A program made the translations under genes and the position numbers. Of a stretch of 37,641 nucleotides of DNA, positions 18,803-27,184 are shown in pieces (position 1 is the stretch's first letter; each line of letters opens with the position of its first letter). Source of the DNA: Saccharicrinis sp. (GTDB taxonomy: Bacteria; Bacteroidota; Bacteroidia; Bacteroidales; Marinilabiliaceae); assembly GCA_024635555.1 (NCBI GenBank), contig JAGXIO010000163.1:1-37641 (forward strand), given 5' to 3'. Below the pieces are notes generated by a model. The model made no database searches, was not told where the DNA came from, and saw only the letters and a program-made list of their open reading frames with translations.

Positions 18803-20650
18803 TTACTGAACTAATATTTTGTGGGTTGAAATTGAACTTCCTGATTGCACCTGAATCAAAATAGGTCCTTTAATATTATGTGATTGTACATCAATCTGTG
18901 TTCTTTGTTCATTTATCTGTTTGCTATAAAGCAACTGTCCTGCTATATTGAACACTTGAATATTTCTTACTGAGTTATCGCAAAAGTCGATATTCAATAT
19001 GTTATGTGCAGGATTGGGATACAATTCTTCGGTTAAATTACCCGTAGAACAATTGTCATTACTTACTCCTGGAACAGGAACTGAAGCAAGTTCAAATATT
19101 ACAGTGTTATTATCAACAAATGAAGTATCAAAATTACCATCTGCAAAACTGGTTAATGTTTTCCCATTAAAATAACAATTTTTAAAGGTTATATTTTCCC
19201 ATTGTCTGCTATTATCTAAACCCAATAAGGTGTTTTGTGGTTTTCCCTGATTTTGATCTAAGCTAGAACTCACTCCGTCATGCTCCTGATGAACATTTTC
19301 TATAATTACATTATCGATTGTTATCGGATTATTGGTGCCGGATATCATTGTGCCATAGAAAGGCGGGAAGGCCGGAAACGGATCTTCAACTAAAACATTT
19401 TGGACCAAAACATTTTGGATTGTTCTTCCAGGGGGTGTTTCTCGCATAGAGATAATCCTTCCTCCTGACCAATAATGCCACTTAGCACGATGATAAATTG
19501 AAGTAATGTCTTTAAGGTAGCTGTCTTCCATTACAGAACTTCCTTTGGTAAGAAATAAAACAGCTCCGTTGGCATCGTTCCATGTTACGATATTGCTAAT
19601 CTTTACATTTTCACCATAGTAAAAAACATCGTCCTGAACCCTGAAAAAGCAATCTGATATAACCGAATGTCTGAATGCATTGATAGCATCGCTATTTTGC
19701 CTCCAACCAAAAATTTTTAAGTTTTTATAGACATTACGATGTAGGGTGTCATCATAAGAACAGTTCATGTTAAATGTATGATTTGCAGGATCTATGACAA
19801 CAAAACCTTCTAAAATAGCATCAGCAGCCTGATTGGTAAAAGTCTTGTTTTCTCTTACGCCATCTCCAGCCCAGGTATTGTTTTCTCCACTTATGGCTCC
19901 TGAACCATATACTTTAATATTTTGGGCAGAAGAGGGACCCCATAAATTAGGAGGATGAATTGTTCCATGAACCACGGCGTTGCCAGGTATATACAATGTC
20001 TCATTAGATAAGATTTTAAAAGCATTTCCAATGTCGTGCACTCCTGGTTTAAAATAAATGGTGTGCCATGAACTTCTGTCGGAAGGTATAGCATCGCCCG
20101 GGTTTAATTCAATGACTCCGGCATCGGATGTATTTGGAACTGGATACACGGGATTAGCGAATATAGATATCGTATGTACCGGATTTCCAGCGTATCCCAT
20201 GCCTGTGTATTGATCCTCCATCTGACCATTTATGTCAACATTAATATTGGCAGGCTCATTTATGGTAACATAGGCTTTTCCATTGATGATTGTTGCAGCA
20301 GATGCATCACCCACAGGTCTTACCATAGCCTTGGTTATGGCACTTCCATCTTTATTCGCAATTTCAACAACAATATTGTCTCCAACGAAATCCGATTCGA
20401 AAGCTATCCATGATGCCGACCAGCCATAAAGATTGGAATAGTATCCGGCATCTGTTTTACAGGTTGTCTGAAGTGCAAATGCATTTCTGAATTCACTGTC
20501 ATTTTCGCTTTTAAACTTTACTTTGCAAACGTATTGGTCAGAAACAGGGCGTCCTGGAATGTTGTCATAAACGACGAGTTGTTGTGAATGTACTTTGCCT
20601 AAAGAAAATAGCAGAGCAAATATTGCAATTAAGTAAAGTGATCTTTTCAT
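18803..20650 (-). CDS. Secreted right-handed beta-helix glycosidase, GH28/GH49-like, T9SS cargo
   Basis: 615 residues. Signal peptide (~1-22, ending VHSQ). The N-terminal beta-sandwich (~25-165, ending HTISIFANP) precedes a parallel beta-helix (~170-510) with INGKAYVTINEP, GVHDIGNAFKILSNETLYIP and GAVVHGTIHPPN, then the likely active-site strands NSDAINAFRHSVISDCFFRV and QDDVFYYGENVKI, where the acidic D/DD residues occupy the positions of GH28/GH49 catalytic Asp residues. The last ~75 residues (LYPNPAHNILNIDF...GPILIQVQSG) form a type A T9SS sorting domain, so the protein is exported across the outer membrane. GH49 includes dextranases and isopullulanase and GH28 polygalacturonases; neither assignment is firm. 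It is probably the surface endo-acting enzyme of the PUL. Confidence 0.78.
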   Translation of the reverse strand: MKRSLYLIAIFALLFSLGKVHSQQLVVYDNIPGRPVSDQYVCKVKFKSENDSEFRNAFALQTTCKTDAGYYSNLYGWSASWIAFESDFVGDNIVVEIANKDGSAITKAMVRPVGDASAATIINGKAYVTINEPANINVDINGQMEDQYTGMGYAGNPVHTISIFANPVYPVPNTSDAGVIELNPGDAIPSDRSSWHTIYFKPGVHDIGNAFKILSNETLYIPGNAVVHGTIHPPNLWGPSSAQNIKVYGSGAISGENNTWAGDGVRENKTFTNQAADAILEGFVVIDPANHTFNMNCSYDDTLHRNVYKNLKIFGWRQNSDAINAFRHSVISDCFFRVQDDVFYYGENVKISNIVTWNDANGAVLFLTKGSSVMEDSYLKDITSIYHRAKWHYWSGGRIISMRETPPGRTIQNVLVQNVLVEDPFPAFPPFYGTMISGTNNPITIDNVIIENVHQEHDGVSSSLDQNQGKPQNTLLGLDNSRQWENITFKNCYFNGKTLTSFADGNFDTSFVDNNTVIFELASVPVPGVSNDNCSTGNLTEELYPNPAHNILNIDFCDNSVRNIQVFNIAGQLLYSKQINEQRTQIDVQSHNIKGPILIQVQSGSSISTHKILVQ

Positions 20651-20998
20651 AAATGAAATTTTTATAGATTAGTACATATGTAGGTTTGTAAAACCCGGTG
20701 ATTTTTAAGGGGCTAATTTTATGCTGGTTACATCTGTATTATAATTTATAAGTTGATTTTTTACTGTAATGGATAGGTTGATTGATTTTCATTTTAACTG
20801 TAATCATTTCATTTCAACCTTTCGCAACCATAATGTAAAATACCTCTTGCCCTGTAAAAATTAATATACGAACCTACGGCCAATAGAATCTCTAATAATA
20901 GATTGCTTTTAAAGGTGTTTTATTGAAATCATGGATATCTCTATTCGAGTTACCCACAATTCCAACAAAAATTAAAAATATTTATGCCTTAGTAAATA
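20651..20998. other. Intergenic region, 348 bp
   Basis: AT-rich spacer between the beta-helix gene and the SGNH/sorting-domain gene, both on the minus strand. It should hold the promoter of the beta-helix gene, but no TAnnTTTG box or convincing hairpin was found by eye. Confidence 0.5.
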
Positions 20999-21277
20999 TT
21001 ATTCTGTAATGATCAGTTTTTTGATTACTTCTCCTGTAGTTGTGTAAATTTTGACGAAATAAATTCCGGCAGTGTAGCTATCTAAATGAAAGCCTTTTTC
21101 TTTAACATAGGGGTATTCAGTACTCATTATACTTCCTACATTATTATAAATTTCAAGTTTAATGATTATTACAGGTGAACTAATCATCAAATAGTTTGTA
21201 GCAGGATTGGGATATAGATTAATTTCAATAGAACCATCTTTGAGGCCTTTTATTGAGCTTGAATCATCAATAAGTTT
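20999..21277 (-). CDS. T9SS C-terminal sorting domain in the -1 frame of the SGNH hydrolase
   Basis: From the codon CTT at 21274 this frame encodes a linker (LIDDSSSIKGLKDGSIEI) and then a complete type A sorting domain: NLYPNPATNYLMI, KLEIYNNVGSIM, LDSYTAGIYFVKI, ITE stop at 20999. It has no start codon of its own that would give an exported protein and overlaps the end of the SGNH gene. It would be joined to the hydrolase if the ribosome slipped -1 on the A9 run (plus-strand T9, 21275-21283), which contains the heptamer A_AAA_AAC at 21280-21274 in the right phase, or if one A were added. The joined product would be about 359 residues. Alternatives are a recent frameshift mutation, phase variation, or a homopolymer sequencing error. 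Confidence 0.75.
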   Translation of the reverse strand, partial: KLIDDSSSIKGLKDGSIEINLYPNPATNYLMISSPVIIIKLEIYNNVGSIMSTEYPYVKEKGFHLDSYTAGIYFVKIYTTTGEVIKKLIITE

Positions 21278-22077
21278 TTTTTTAGTATTGGAACAATATA
21301 CTTAGCAGTTTCATCTGCAATTAATCGATAGCCAGTTGTGTTAGGATGGCTATCTTTGTACCAATTGGGCAAGTGACTAAATAAAGGATCAAATTCATTG
21401 GTCTGTACCCTTATCCACTCAGCATCTTTCCATGTATAGAACTTAGAGAATGGGGCAACAAGATTATGATAACTTTCAGGAATATCACTCAATGGAAAAA
21501 ACCTGACAGTAAGTGAATTTCTACCAAACTCTTTAACATTTTTAAGATAAGGCGTATAAATATCCAATAACTCAAGGTTTTCTTCTTTAGCAATTTGGCT
21601 AATATAGTTGTTAACTTCTGTACTGGCTTGTTCGTTAAGAAAAGGTATGATTGTCATCAGTATAATTTGCGCCGTGGGAAAATCATCTCGTAATTTGGCA
21701 ATCACGTTTTTCATGTCAGTAGGGAAATTCTCATCGAATGGTTGTCTATGAATCCAATCATTAATACCATAACGTACAAAGATATAGTTAACATTTTCGA
21801 TACCTTTTATTTGATTATCGTAGCGACCACTATTTAAAAGTGAGAATGCTGTTTCACCGCCAAGACCAGCGTTAATAACTTCAACGGGCGGTACACTATC
21901 CTCTCCGGCTATAAGTTGTTCAATACTATTTTCAAAAACGGGTTTGCCACCATCGGTGGTGCTATCACCAATTAGTAGTATTTTTACCTTGTTTTCAATA
22001 TTTGAAGCAGCAATAGCTGTCAAGGTATTTATAGCAAATATTATTATAATGGTACTTATTAACTTAAAGTTTTTCAT
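21250..22077 (-). CDS. SGNH/GDSL hydrolase, probable carbohydrate esterase
   Basis: Esterase of the SGNH fold, likely deacylating the PUL glycan. ATG 22077 is chosen over the upstream in-frame ATG at 22098 because a clear Shine-Dalgarno AAGGAG lies 7-8 bp before it, rare in this genome. 275 residues in the zero frame. Seen: signal peptide (~1-24), block I ILLIGDSTTDGG with Ser39, block II Gly (INAGLGGETA), block III RYGINDW, and block V DSHPNTTGY with the catalytic Asp/His. The catalytic domain is complete; the zero frame then runs only a few residues past it (KKNLLMIQAQ) and stops, whereas a T9SS sorting domain continues in the -1 frame. Without it the product should stay in the periplasm; with it, it would be exported. 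Confidence 0.88.
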   Translation of the reverse strand: MKNFKLISTIIIIFAINTLTAIAASNIENKVKILLIGDSTTDGGKPVFENSIEQLIAGEDSVPPVEVINAGLGGETAFSLLNSGRYDNQIKGIENVNYIFVRYGINDWIHRQPFDENFPTDMKNVIAKLRDDFPTAQIILMTIIPFLNEQASTEVNNYISQIAKEENLELLDIYTPYLKNVKEFGRNSLTVRFFPLSDIPESYHNLVAPFSKFYTWKDAEWIRVQTNEFDPLFSHLPNWYKDSHPNTTGYRLIADETAKYIVPILKKNLLMIQAQ

Positions 22078-22232
22078 TTTGTATCTCCTTATAAACATTA
22101 ATTAATTCAATCTTATATCATTTTTGTTACTCTACTTAAGGGGGTCGGTAAGATATAGATTCACCAAACTCGTTTAAATATTCATTTAACAAATTTTTAT
22201 TTGGAATTTATTCATTAACGGATAAATTTAGT

Positions 22233-24188
22233 CTAATCACCAAACGACCGACCATCTGTAACACCTATCCAATCATCCGTTCTAAAAGGAGAAGCAGGAA
22301 GTCCTTCTTTATTATATAGATTTAATTCTGCAGGATTATTAGACCATCCAAATCTAACTGCTACAGGTTTTTTTACTTTATCAGACCAAACAATAACGTT
22401 GTTTCCATCTATTTCGGCTTTTGCCCAATAGAATTTTTTATCCGCACCTGCAATTTCAAACTCATTAATATAATCATGCTTACTCTTAACCATGAGTCCG
22501 GAACCAATATGGTCGAAACTTATAATAGCTTTTTCGTCCTCAATTTGCATAGATTTATAAATAGGGCTGGAGTAAACTATATCTTTACCATATGCTACTT
22601 TTAATGCAGAGAGCATCAATCTTTTACCAACATCTTGTTTGTTTTTGGGGTGAATATCAGATGCTTCTCCAATATCAATAGTCACAGCCATACCGGTATT
22701 TTTTACACTTAATGTTTTTGACTGCGATTCTCTTAGTTCTGCCCAATTAGAATTTCCAGGTGTTGTTTGGGGGTTTGTGAAATTGGCAAGCTGAACAAAC
22801 AAAAATGGAAAGTTGCCTTGTTGCCAGTTTTCACGCCAATTGTTAATCATATTAGGGAATGTAATGGCGTATTCTTTAGCGCGAGGTGTGTTATTTTCTC
22901 CCTGATACCAGATTGCCCCTTTTATACCATAAGGAATCAATGGGTTAATCATGGCATTGTACAGTAAACTAGGAGCTTCGTTGGGAGAGGCTTTGAATTT
23001 GTCATATACAAGATCTGCCTTAAATTTCCATTCGCCACTAAGTGGTACATTTTTTTGTCCCAGCTTAAGGGCGAAATTTTCGGGTTTACTTGCAAATCCA
23101 CCTTGACCCCATTTATTATCAACTCTTACTGTGATGTTGTTTTTACCGGGTTTAAGCACATTCTCAGGAATCTTATAATATCTTTCCACATCACTTCCCC
23201 ATTCAACTCCACCAACTTTTTGTCCATTAACCCAAGTTACATCTGAATTACTAATTTTTCCGAGGTTCAAGAAGGCTTTGCTATCCAAATCATCTTTATT
23301 TATATTGAATTCATAACTAAACCAAACAATTCCATCAAGTAGTGTATAACCAACATTTTCCCAGAAAGTAGGCAATTGAATGTTTTTCCACTTGGTGTGA
23401 TCGGTTGTTGGCATCATCCATTTTTCAGCCATACCGGTTTCCTTTTCTGGTAGACTTCCCAGTGCATTTCGTAAAGTGTTTCTATTCCTATTTTCTACTT
23501 CCTGAGCATTAAAATGATCAATTCGTTCACCCATAGCTTTATATTTGGGGAGTTTTGTAATCGATTCTTTAGAAGTCCAGGTTTCAACACAAGTGCCGCC
23601 CCAATTTGAGCTAATTAGCCCAATAGGTACATCTATTTCTTTTTGTAAATCTCGACCAAAATAATACCCAACAGCCGAGAAGTTTTTCACATTTTCCGGG
23701 GAGCATACCTGCCATGTGGCATTAAGCATATCTTCAACAGGCACATTGCTCATCTGATTTGGAACTGTAAATAACCTTATTTGGGGGAAATTGGCACTCT
23801 CAATTTCTTTTTCTGCATTGTTTGATGTTGAAACCGGCCGTTGCATATTAGACTGCCCGGAACATATCCAAACATCTCCAATGAGTATATTTTGGAGTTT
23901 CAGCTCATTCTTTCCCTGGATAGTCATAGTAAAAGGCCCCCCTGCTTGCATTTTCTCAAGTATTACTGACCATTTTCCTTTTTTATCTGCTCCAGTTTTC
24001 AAGGTTTGTCCGTTAAAACTCACAGTCAATTTTTCTCCGGGGTCGGCGTTGCCCCAAACCTTCAAATTTAAATCGCGTTGTAATACCATGTTGTCAGAAA
24101 ATATATCTGCAACACTCACATTAGCTTTACTTAGTTGACTACTAATGGCTATTGTAATTGCCGTTAATAGTATCTTTAAGTGATTCAT
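22233..24188 (-). CDS. Sialate O-acetylesterase-like carbohydrate esterase (CE20-like)
   Basis: 651 residues, signal peptide (~1-22). Domain order: N-terminal Ig-like domain (VADIFSDNMVLQRDLNLKVW), SASA/SGNH domain beginning LIGDVWICSGQSNM with catalytic Ser113, an inserted beta-jelly-roll (~270-375, FLNLGKISNSDVTWVNGQKV), return to the SGNH domain (IPYGIKGAIWYQGENN), block V DIHP with D511/H513, and a C-terminal strand domain. This is the layout of sialate 9-O-acetylesterase-like enzymes that in PULs remove acetyl groups from neutral or acidic glycans (CE20 includes xylan-active members). Sialic acid is not implied. It sits between the second sulfatase and the SGNH hydrolase, so at least two esterase genes serve this locus. 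Confidence 0.88.
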   Translation of the reverse strand: MNHLKILLTAITIAISSQLSKANVSVADIFSDNMVLQRDLNLKVWGNADPGEKLTVSFNGQTLKTGADKKGKWSVILEKMQAGGPFTMTIQGKNELKLQNILIGDVWICSGQSNMQRPVSTSNNAEKEIESANFPQIRLFTVPNQMSNVPVEDMLNATWQVCSPENVKNFSAVGYYFGRDLQKEIDVPIGLISSNWGGTCVETWTSKESITKLPKYKAMGERIDHFNAQEVENRNRNTLRNALGSLPEKETGMAEKWMMPTTDHTKWKNIQLPTFWENVGYTLLDGIVWFSYEFNINKDDLDSKAFLNLGKISNSDVTWVNGQKVGGVEWGSDVERYYKIPENVLKPGKNNITVRVDNKWGQGGFASKPENFALKLGQKNVPLSGEWKFKADLVYDKFKASPNEAPSLLYNAMINPLIPYGIKGAIWYQGENNTPRAKEYAITFPNMINNWRENWQQGNFPFLFVQLANFTNPQTTPGNSNWAELRESQSKTLSVKNTGMAVTIDIGEASDIHPKNKQDVGKRLMLSALKVAYGKDIVYSSPIYKSMQIEDEKAIISFDHIGSGLMVKSKHDYINEFEIAGADKKFYWAKAEIDGNNVIVWSDKVKKPVAVRFGWSNNPAELNLYNKEGLPASPFRTDDWIGVTDGRSFGD

Positions 24189-24287
24189 TTGTTTTGCTTT
24201 ATTATTTATATTATCAGAACTATTTCATTTATACTTTCTACTACTATGACCTTTTAAGCCACAGAGTCTTTGTCCATCTAATAATTA

Positions 24288-25748
24288 CTAGTAATTGTTA
24301 TGTACTTTTGCTTTAAAAGGAAAATCAGGTTGCTCTATATGTTCTCTTTGCATAATGTCCAGTATTTCCTGCACAAGCTCAGGATTTTCACTTGCAACAT
24401 TATTTTTCTCTTCTCTGTCAACACTTAAATCGTATAATTCAACTGTACTTGTTGCTTCATTAAAACAGTTCAATTTAACAGCTTTCCATTTTCCTTTACG
24501 TACTGCTTTTTTACCACCTTGCTCATGAAATTCCCAATATAGATACTCATGCTTTTGTTGTTCCTTTCCCAGTAATTCGGGCAAAAAGGAAATGCCATCA
24601 ATATTTTTTGGAGTTTGCACTCCTGCAACATCTGCCAATGTTGGCATCACATCCCAAAAAGCGGATATATGGTCTGTTTTAGAATTACCTTTTATTGTAT
24701 TTGGCCACCTTACAATCATTGGAGCGCGCACCCCTCCTTCGTACAAGTCGCGTTTATATCCTCTCAAACCACCGCCACTATTGAAAAAGTCAGGATCGGC
24801 ACCACCTTCCATATGAGGCCCATTATCTGATGAAAACATTACAATCGTATTATCATCTAATCCTAATTCTTTTAATTTTGCCAACACTTCACCCACTTGT
24901 TTATCCAGTAATGAAACCATAGCAGCAAATGTTGTATATGGTTCAGGTTGTGAACAGTAGTATTTAACTTCAAATGGTTCATCACCATAGTCAGCACCCG
25001 GACGGCCGTCTACATGTGGTTTTTCCTCAAATTTGCCACGATATTTATTCATCATTTCCCCTTCTGGCATAATAAGTTCGGCATGAGGGACAACATTGGG
25101 ATAATACATAAAAAAAGGCTGGTCTTTATTGTTTTCAATAAATTTTAAGGCCTGTTCATGAATCAAATCACCTGAATATGTTTCGGTTTTCTTAAAGTTA
25201 TTACCTTCTAATAACACTTTTTTGTTGTTATGCCATAAGTGTTCTGGATAGTAACGGTGCGCCTGGCGCTGACAGTTATATCCATAAAACTCATCGAATC
25301 CCTGTTTATTTGGATCTCCTTCTGTACCAACAAAACCTAATCCCCATTTGCCGAAAGCCCCGGTAGTATATCCGGCTTCTTTTAACATTTCAGCTAAAGT
25401 AAAAGCTTCATTGCTCATTGGTTGCTGCCCTTCTGGCTCATATTCTTTATTTCCTCTAATAGGAGTATGGCCTGTATGTTGGCCGGTCAATAAAACACTG
25501 CGAGAAGGAGCGCAAACCGTACTTCCGGCATAATGTTGGGTAAAAAGCATTCCTTGCTCTGCCATTTTATCCAGATAAGGTGTTTCAATTTTTGATTGAC
25601 CATAACATCCCAGATCTCCGTAACCTAAATCATCCGCCAAAATGTAAATGATGTTTGGTTTAGTTTGTCTGGTCTTATTTTCTTTGTTTGAATAACTACA
25701 TCCAGAGAGTATCAACACTCCTGTAAATAACCATAATAATTTCTTCAT
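24288..25748 (-). CDS. Sulfatase, S1 (formylglycine) family, GalNAc-6-sulfatase/arylsulfatase-like
   Basis: 486 residues from ATG 25748, which begins a proper lipoprotein signal (MKKLLWLFTGVLILSGC). The in-frame ATG 96 bp upstream would bury this signal and is rejected. Seen: IIYILADDLGYGDLGCYG with metal ligands D39-D40, CAPSR with formylglycine Cys79, LLTGQHTGHTPIRGN, TGAFGKWGLG, FFMYYPNVVPHAEL, and MFSSDNGPHMEGGADPDFFN followed by RAPMIVRWP. The pattern fits the large arylsulfatase A/GALNS-like branch (S1_19/S1_20 neighbourhood), often active on 6-O-sulfated galactose-type sugars. It is clearly different in branch from the plus-strand sulfatase, so the glycan probably carries at least two kinds of sulfate. 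Confidence 0.94.
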   Translation of the reverse strand: MKKLLWLFTGVLILSGCSYSNKENKTRQTKPNIIYILADDLGYGDLGCYGQSKIETPYLDKMAEQGMLFTQHYAGSTVCAPSRSVLLTGQHTGHTPIRGNKEYEPEGQQPMSNEAFTLAEMLKEAGYTTGAFGKWGLGFVGTEGDPNKQGFDEFYGYNCQRQAHRYYPEHLWHNNKKVLLEGNNFKKTETYSGDLIHEQALKFIENNKDQPFFMYYPNVVPHAELIMPEGEMMNKYRGKFEEKPHVDGRPGADYGDEPFEVKYYCSQPEPYTTFAAMVSLLDKQVGEVLAKLKELGLDDNTIVMFSSDNGPHMEGGADPDFFNSGGGLRGYKRDLYEGGVRAPMIVRWPNTIKGNSKTDHISAFWDVMPTLADVAGVQTPKNIDGISFLPELLGKEQQKHEYLYWEFHEQGGKKAVRKGKWKAVKLNCFNEATSTVELYDLSVDREEKNNVASENPELVQEILDIMQREHIEQPDFPFKAKVHNNY

Positions 25749-25815
25749 GATTTTAATAATTAATTGATGTTTTTCTATCGTATATATTGTATAATAAATA
25801 TCTATTCGCAGGCTT

Positions 25816-26280
25816 TTAAAAAACATTAAAAAACTGTACCCCAATCTTTTTCATACTCTTTGTTGTGTAATGATAAATGGGAGGAGGATTCTGTTCATAA
25901 TAATCTGCAGAGTTTTTGTCTTGTGATTGCGGAATCATAAAAACATTATCATCATTTTCGGCTAGCTCAATTCCAAAAAACAATTCAGGACCAAAACATT
26001 TGGTGAAACTAAATTTATTTTGAACAAATTCTCCAAGGGTGGTCAATTGAAGGGGTGTGACTGGTCTGTGATTATAGAAAAACTGAACTCTGTCAGCAAC
26101 CTTAGCAAGTCTATCCAAATCATTCTTACTTAATTCGTCTCCATTTCCCCTTCCATCCATATTCGATTGACCTGCAAAAAGAAAGACTTTCTTCTTATTG
26201 CTATCATGTTCATTTTTATCTATCGCCCCACAAGAAATCATTATTAGGCTTATAAAAAATAATAATATTATACTTTTCAT
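25816..26280 (-). pseudogene. Internally deleted SASA-type esterase lipoprotein
   Basis: 154 residues: lipoprotein signal (LIMISC), then VFLFAGQSNMDGRGNGDEL, the block I Ser motif of SASA-domain acetylesterases, and CFGPELFFGIELAEND, the conserved GPELxFGxELA segment. Family members then continue for more than 100 residues through blocks III and V. Here the sequence passes directly to IYHYTTKSMKKIGVQFFNVF, which resembles the normal C-terminal end (H-[YF]-x-T-x-G-x-x-x-[LI]-G-x-x-F). The centre therefore seems deleted and the block V Asp is not in place. Probably inactive. It lies 67 bp upstream of the second sulfatase in the same direction. Confidence 0.65.
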
Positions 26281-26395
26281 TTTTTAATTATGTTTTAGTT
26301 TTGTATTGACTCTGATTCCCGTCTTCATTGGTACTGCTTACCATTTTACTTGGCACTTTTGCTCTAATTGTTATTCTTTTGATTCTTAGGGAAAG

Positions 26396-26432
26396 GCGGA
26401 AGGGGCTGTTTGTCGTCTGCAGCTCCTTCCGC
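26396..26432 (-). terminator. Strong hairpin in the 26.3-26.8 kb intergenic region
   Basis: GCGGAAGGGGCTG (26396-26408) pairs with CAGCTCCTTCCGC (26420-26432): 13 bp with one G-U-type position and an 11-nt loop. On the minus strand it falls about 38 nt after the stop of a 36-codon reading frame and is followed by CTTTCCC, so it may end that transcript. The T-tract is poor. Confidence 0.5.
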
Positions 26433-26469
26433 TGTGTGGTATATTAAACTAATACAAATTATACACGAG

Positions 26470-26580
26470 CTAATTAGTTAGTAGATTGAGTTCATACAAA
26501 TACTTTAATATTATAAACAACACTATTAGCATCACAAATAGTAATGGTATTCTTTTAATATGTTTTGTTTTTTCCATCAT
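26470..26580 (-). CDS. Candidate 36-residue membrane microprotein
   Basis: Reading frame ATG 26580 to TAG 26470. The product has a basic start (MMEKTKHIKR), one hydrophobic helix (IPLLFVMLIVLFIILKYLY) and a short polar end (ELNLLTN), a typical small single-span inner-membrane protein. A -7-like box (TAGATTTG on the minus strand, 26609-26602) lies 21 bp upstream and a strong hairpin follows the stop, so the frame has its own apparent transcription signals. In AT-rich DNA such a frame can arise by chance. Function unknown. Confidence 0.35.
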   Translation of the reverse strand: MMEKTKHIKRIPLLFVMLIVLFIILKYLYELNLLTN

Positions 26581-26601
26581 TAAAGTATTAATTATCACAT
26601 G

Positions 26602-26609
26602 CAAATCTA
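26602..26609 (-). promoter_or_regulatory. Candidate -7 box before the microprotein frame
   Basis: The minus strand reads TAGATTTG (TAnnTTTG). TTTGTTTG lies upstream at 26626-26619, but the spacing of 9-13 bp is shorter than usual. The rest of 26281-26794 shows no other supported gene. Confidence 0.3.
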
Positions 26610-26794
26610 CCTTCAATACAAACAAATTAAGGGTTAATTATATTTCAAAACATAGTTAGAAATTGTCTTTTTATGCATTAGTCTTATTCATCCTAATAAA
26701 ATCTAGGTGTTGTTTTCAATTTTTACCTAAAGAGATATATCTACTTTAGCTTATTTTTTAACTAATTTAATTGTTCTGGAATCTTTTACCTTAG

Positions 26795-27184
26795 CTAGTT
26801 ATACAATATAGGATACAATCTCCAGATGCCTTGGTCTGTTGCTTCATTATAAACCCCATCAATTTTTAATGTAATGGCCAGGCCGGCTTTCTTGGCTGCT
26901 GCAATATTGGCCATTTTGTATCTAAAATATAAAATCGGACTAGTATAAATATTCTGGTTGACATTTATGTGCAATCTGGCTTTCCAGGATTCGTTTGTCT
27001 GCGAGATGTTAACGGTAAGTTCACCTGAATTCACCCATAGGTTGGCATTTTCAGCAGATATTCCATTATAGTTATCACTTGCAAAATCGTAGTTGATCAG
27101 TACCGCCTGTATATCAAATACGATACAATTCAAAAAAAGGAAAACTAAAAAAACACCTTTAGAATTATTTATTCTGATCATCAT
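26795..27184 (-). CDS. Small secreted beta-rich protein, unassigned
   Basis: 129 residues, not recognised. It has an N-terminal hydrophobic signal (~9-27, GVFLVFLFLNCIVFDIQA) and then a beta-strand pattern (LINYDFASDNYNGISAENAN, WKARLHINV, YTSPILYFRYKM, AGLAITLKIDG) like the first half of a jelly-roll or lamin-type domain. It stops abruptly after IWRLYPILYN and no continuation is visible in other frames, so it may be a 3'-truncated fragment of a larger surface protein. Its ATG overlaps the stop of the upstream enzyme gene by 4 bp (ATGA), so the two are translationally coupled. Probably a glycan-binding accessory, by context only. Confidence 0.65.
   Translation of the reverse strand: MMIRINNSKGVFLVFLFLNCIVFDIQAVLINYDFASDNYNGISAENANLWVNSGELTVNISQTNESWKARLHINVNQNIYTSPILYFRYKMANIAAAKKAGLAITLKIDGVYNEATDQGIWRLYPILYN

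Noticed and set aside
22233-24188. Sialic acid use by the PUL, from the sialate-esterase resemblance
   Set aside because: No sialidase, sialic acid transporter or NanA-type gene is present; the same esterase fold removes acetyl groups from other glycans.
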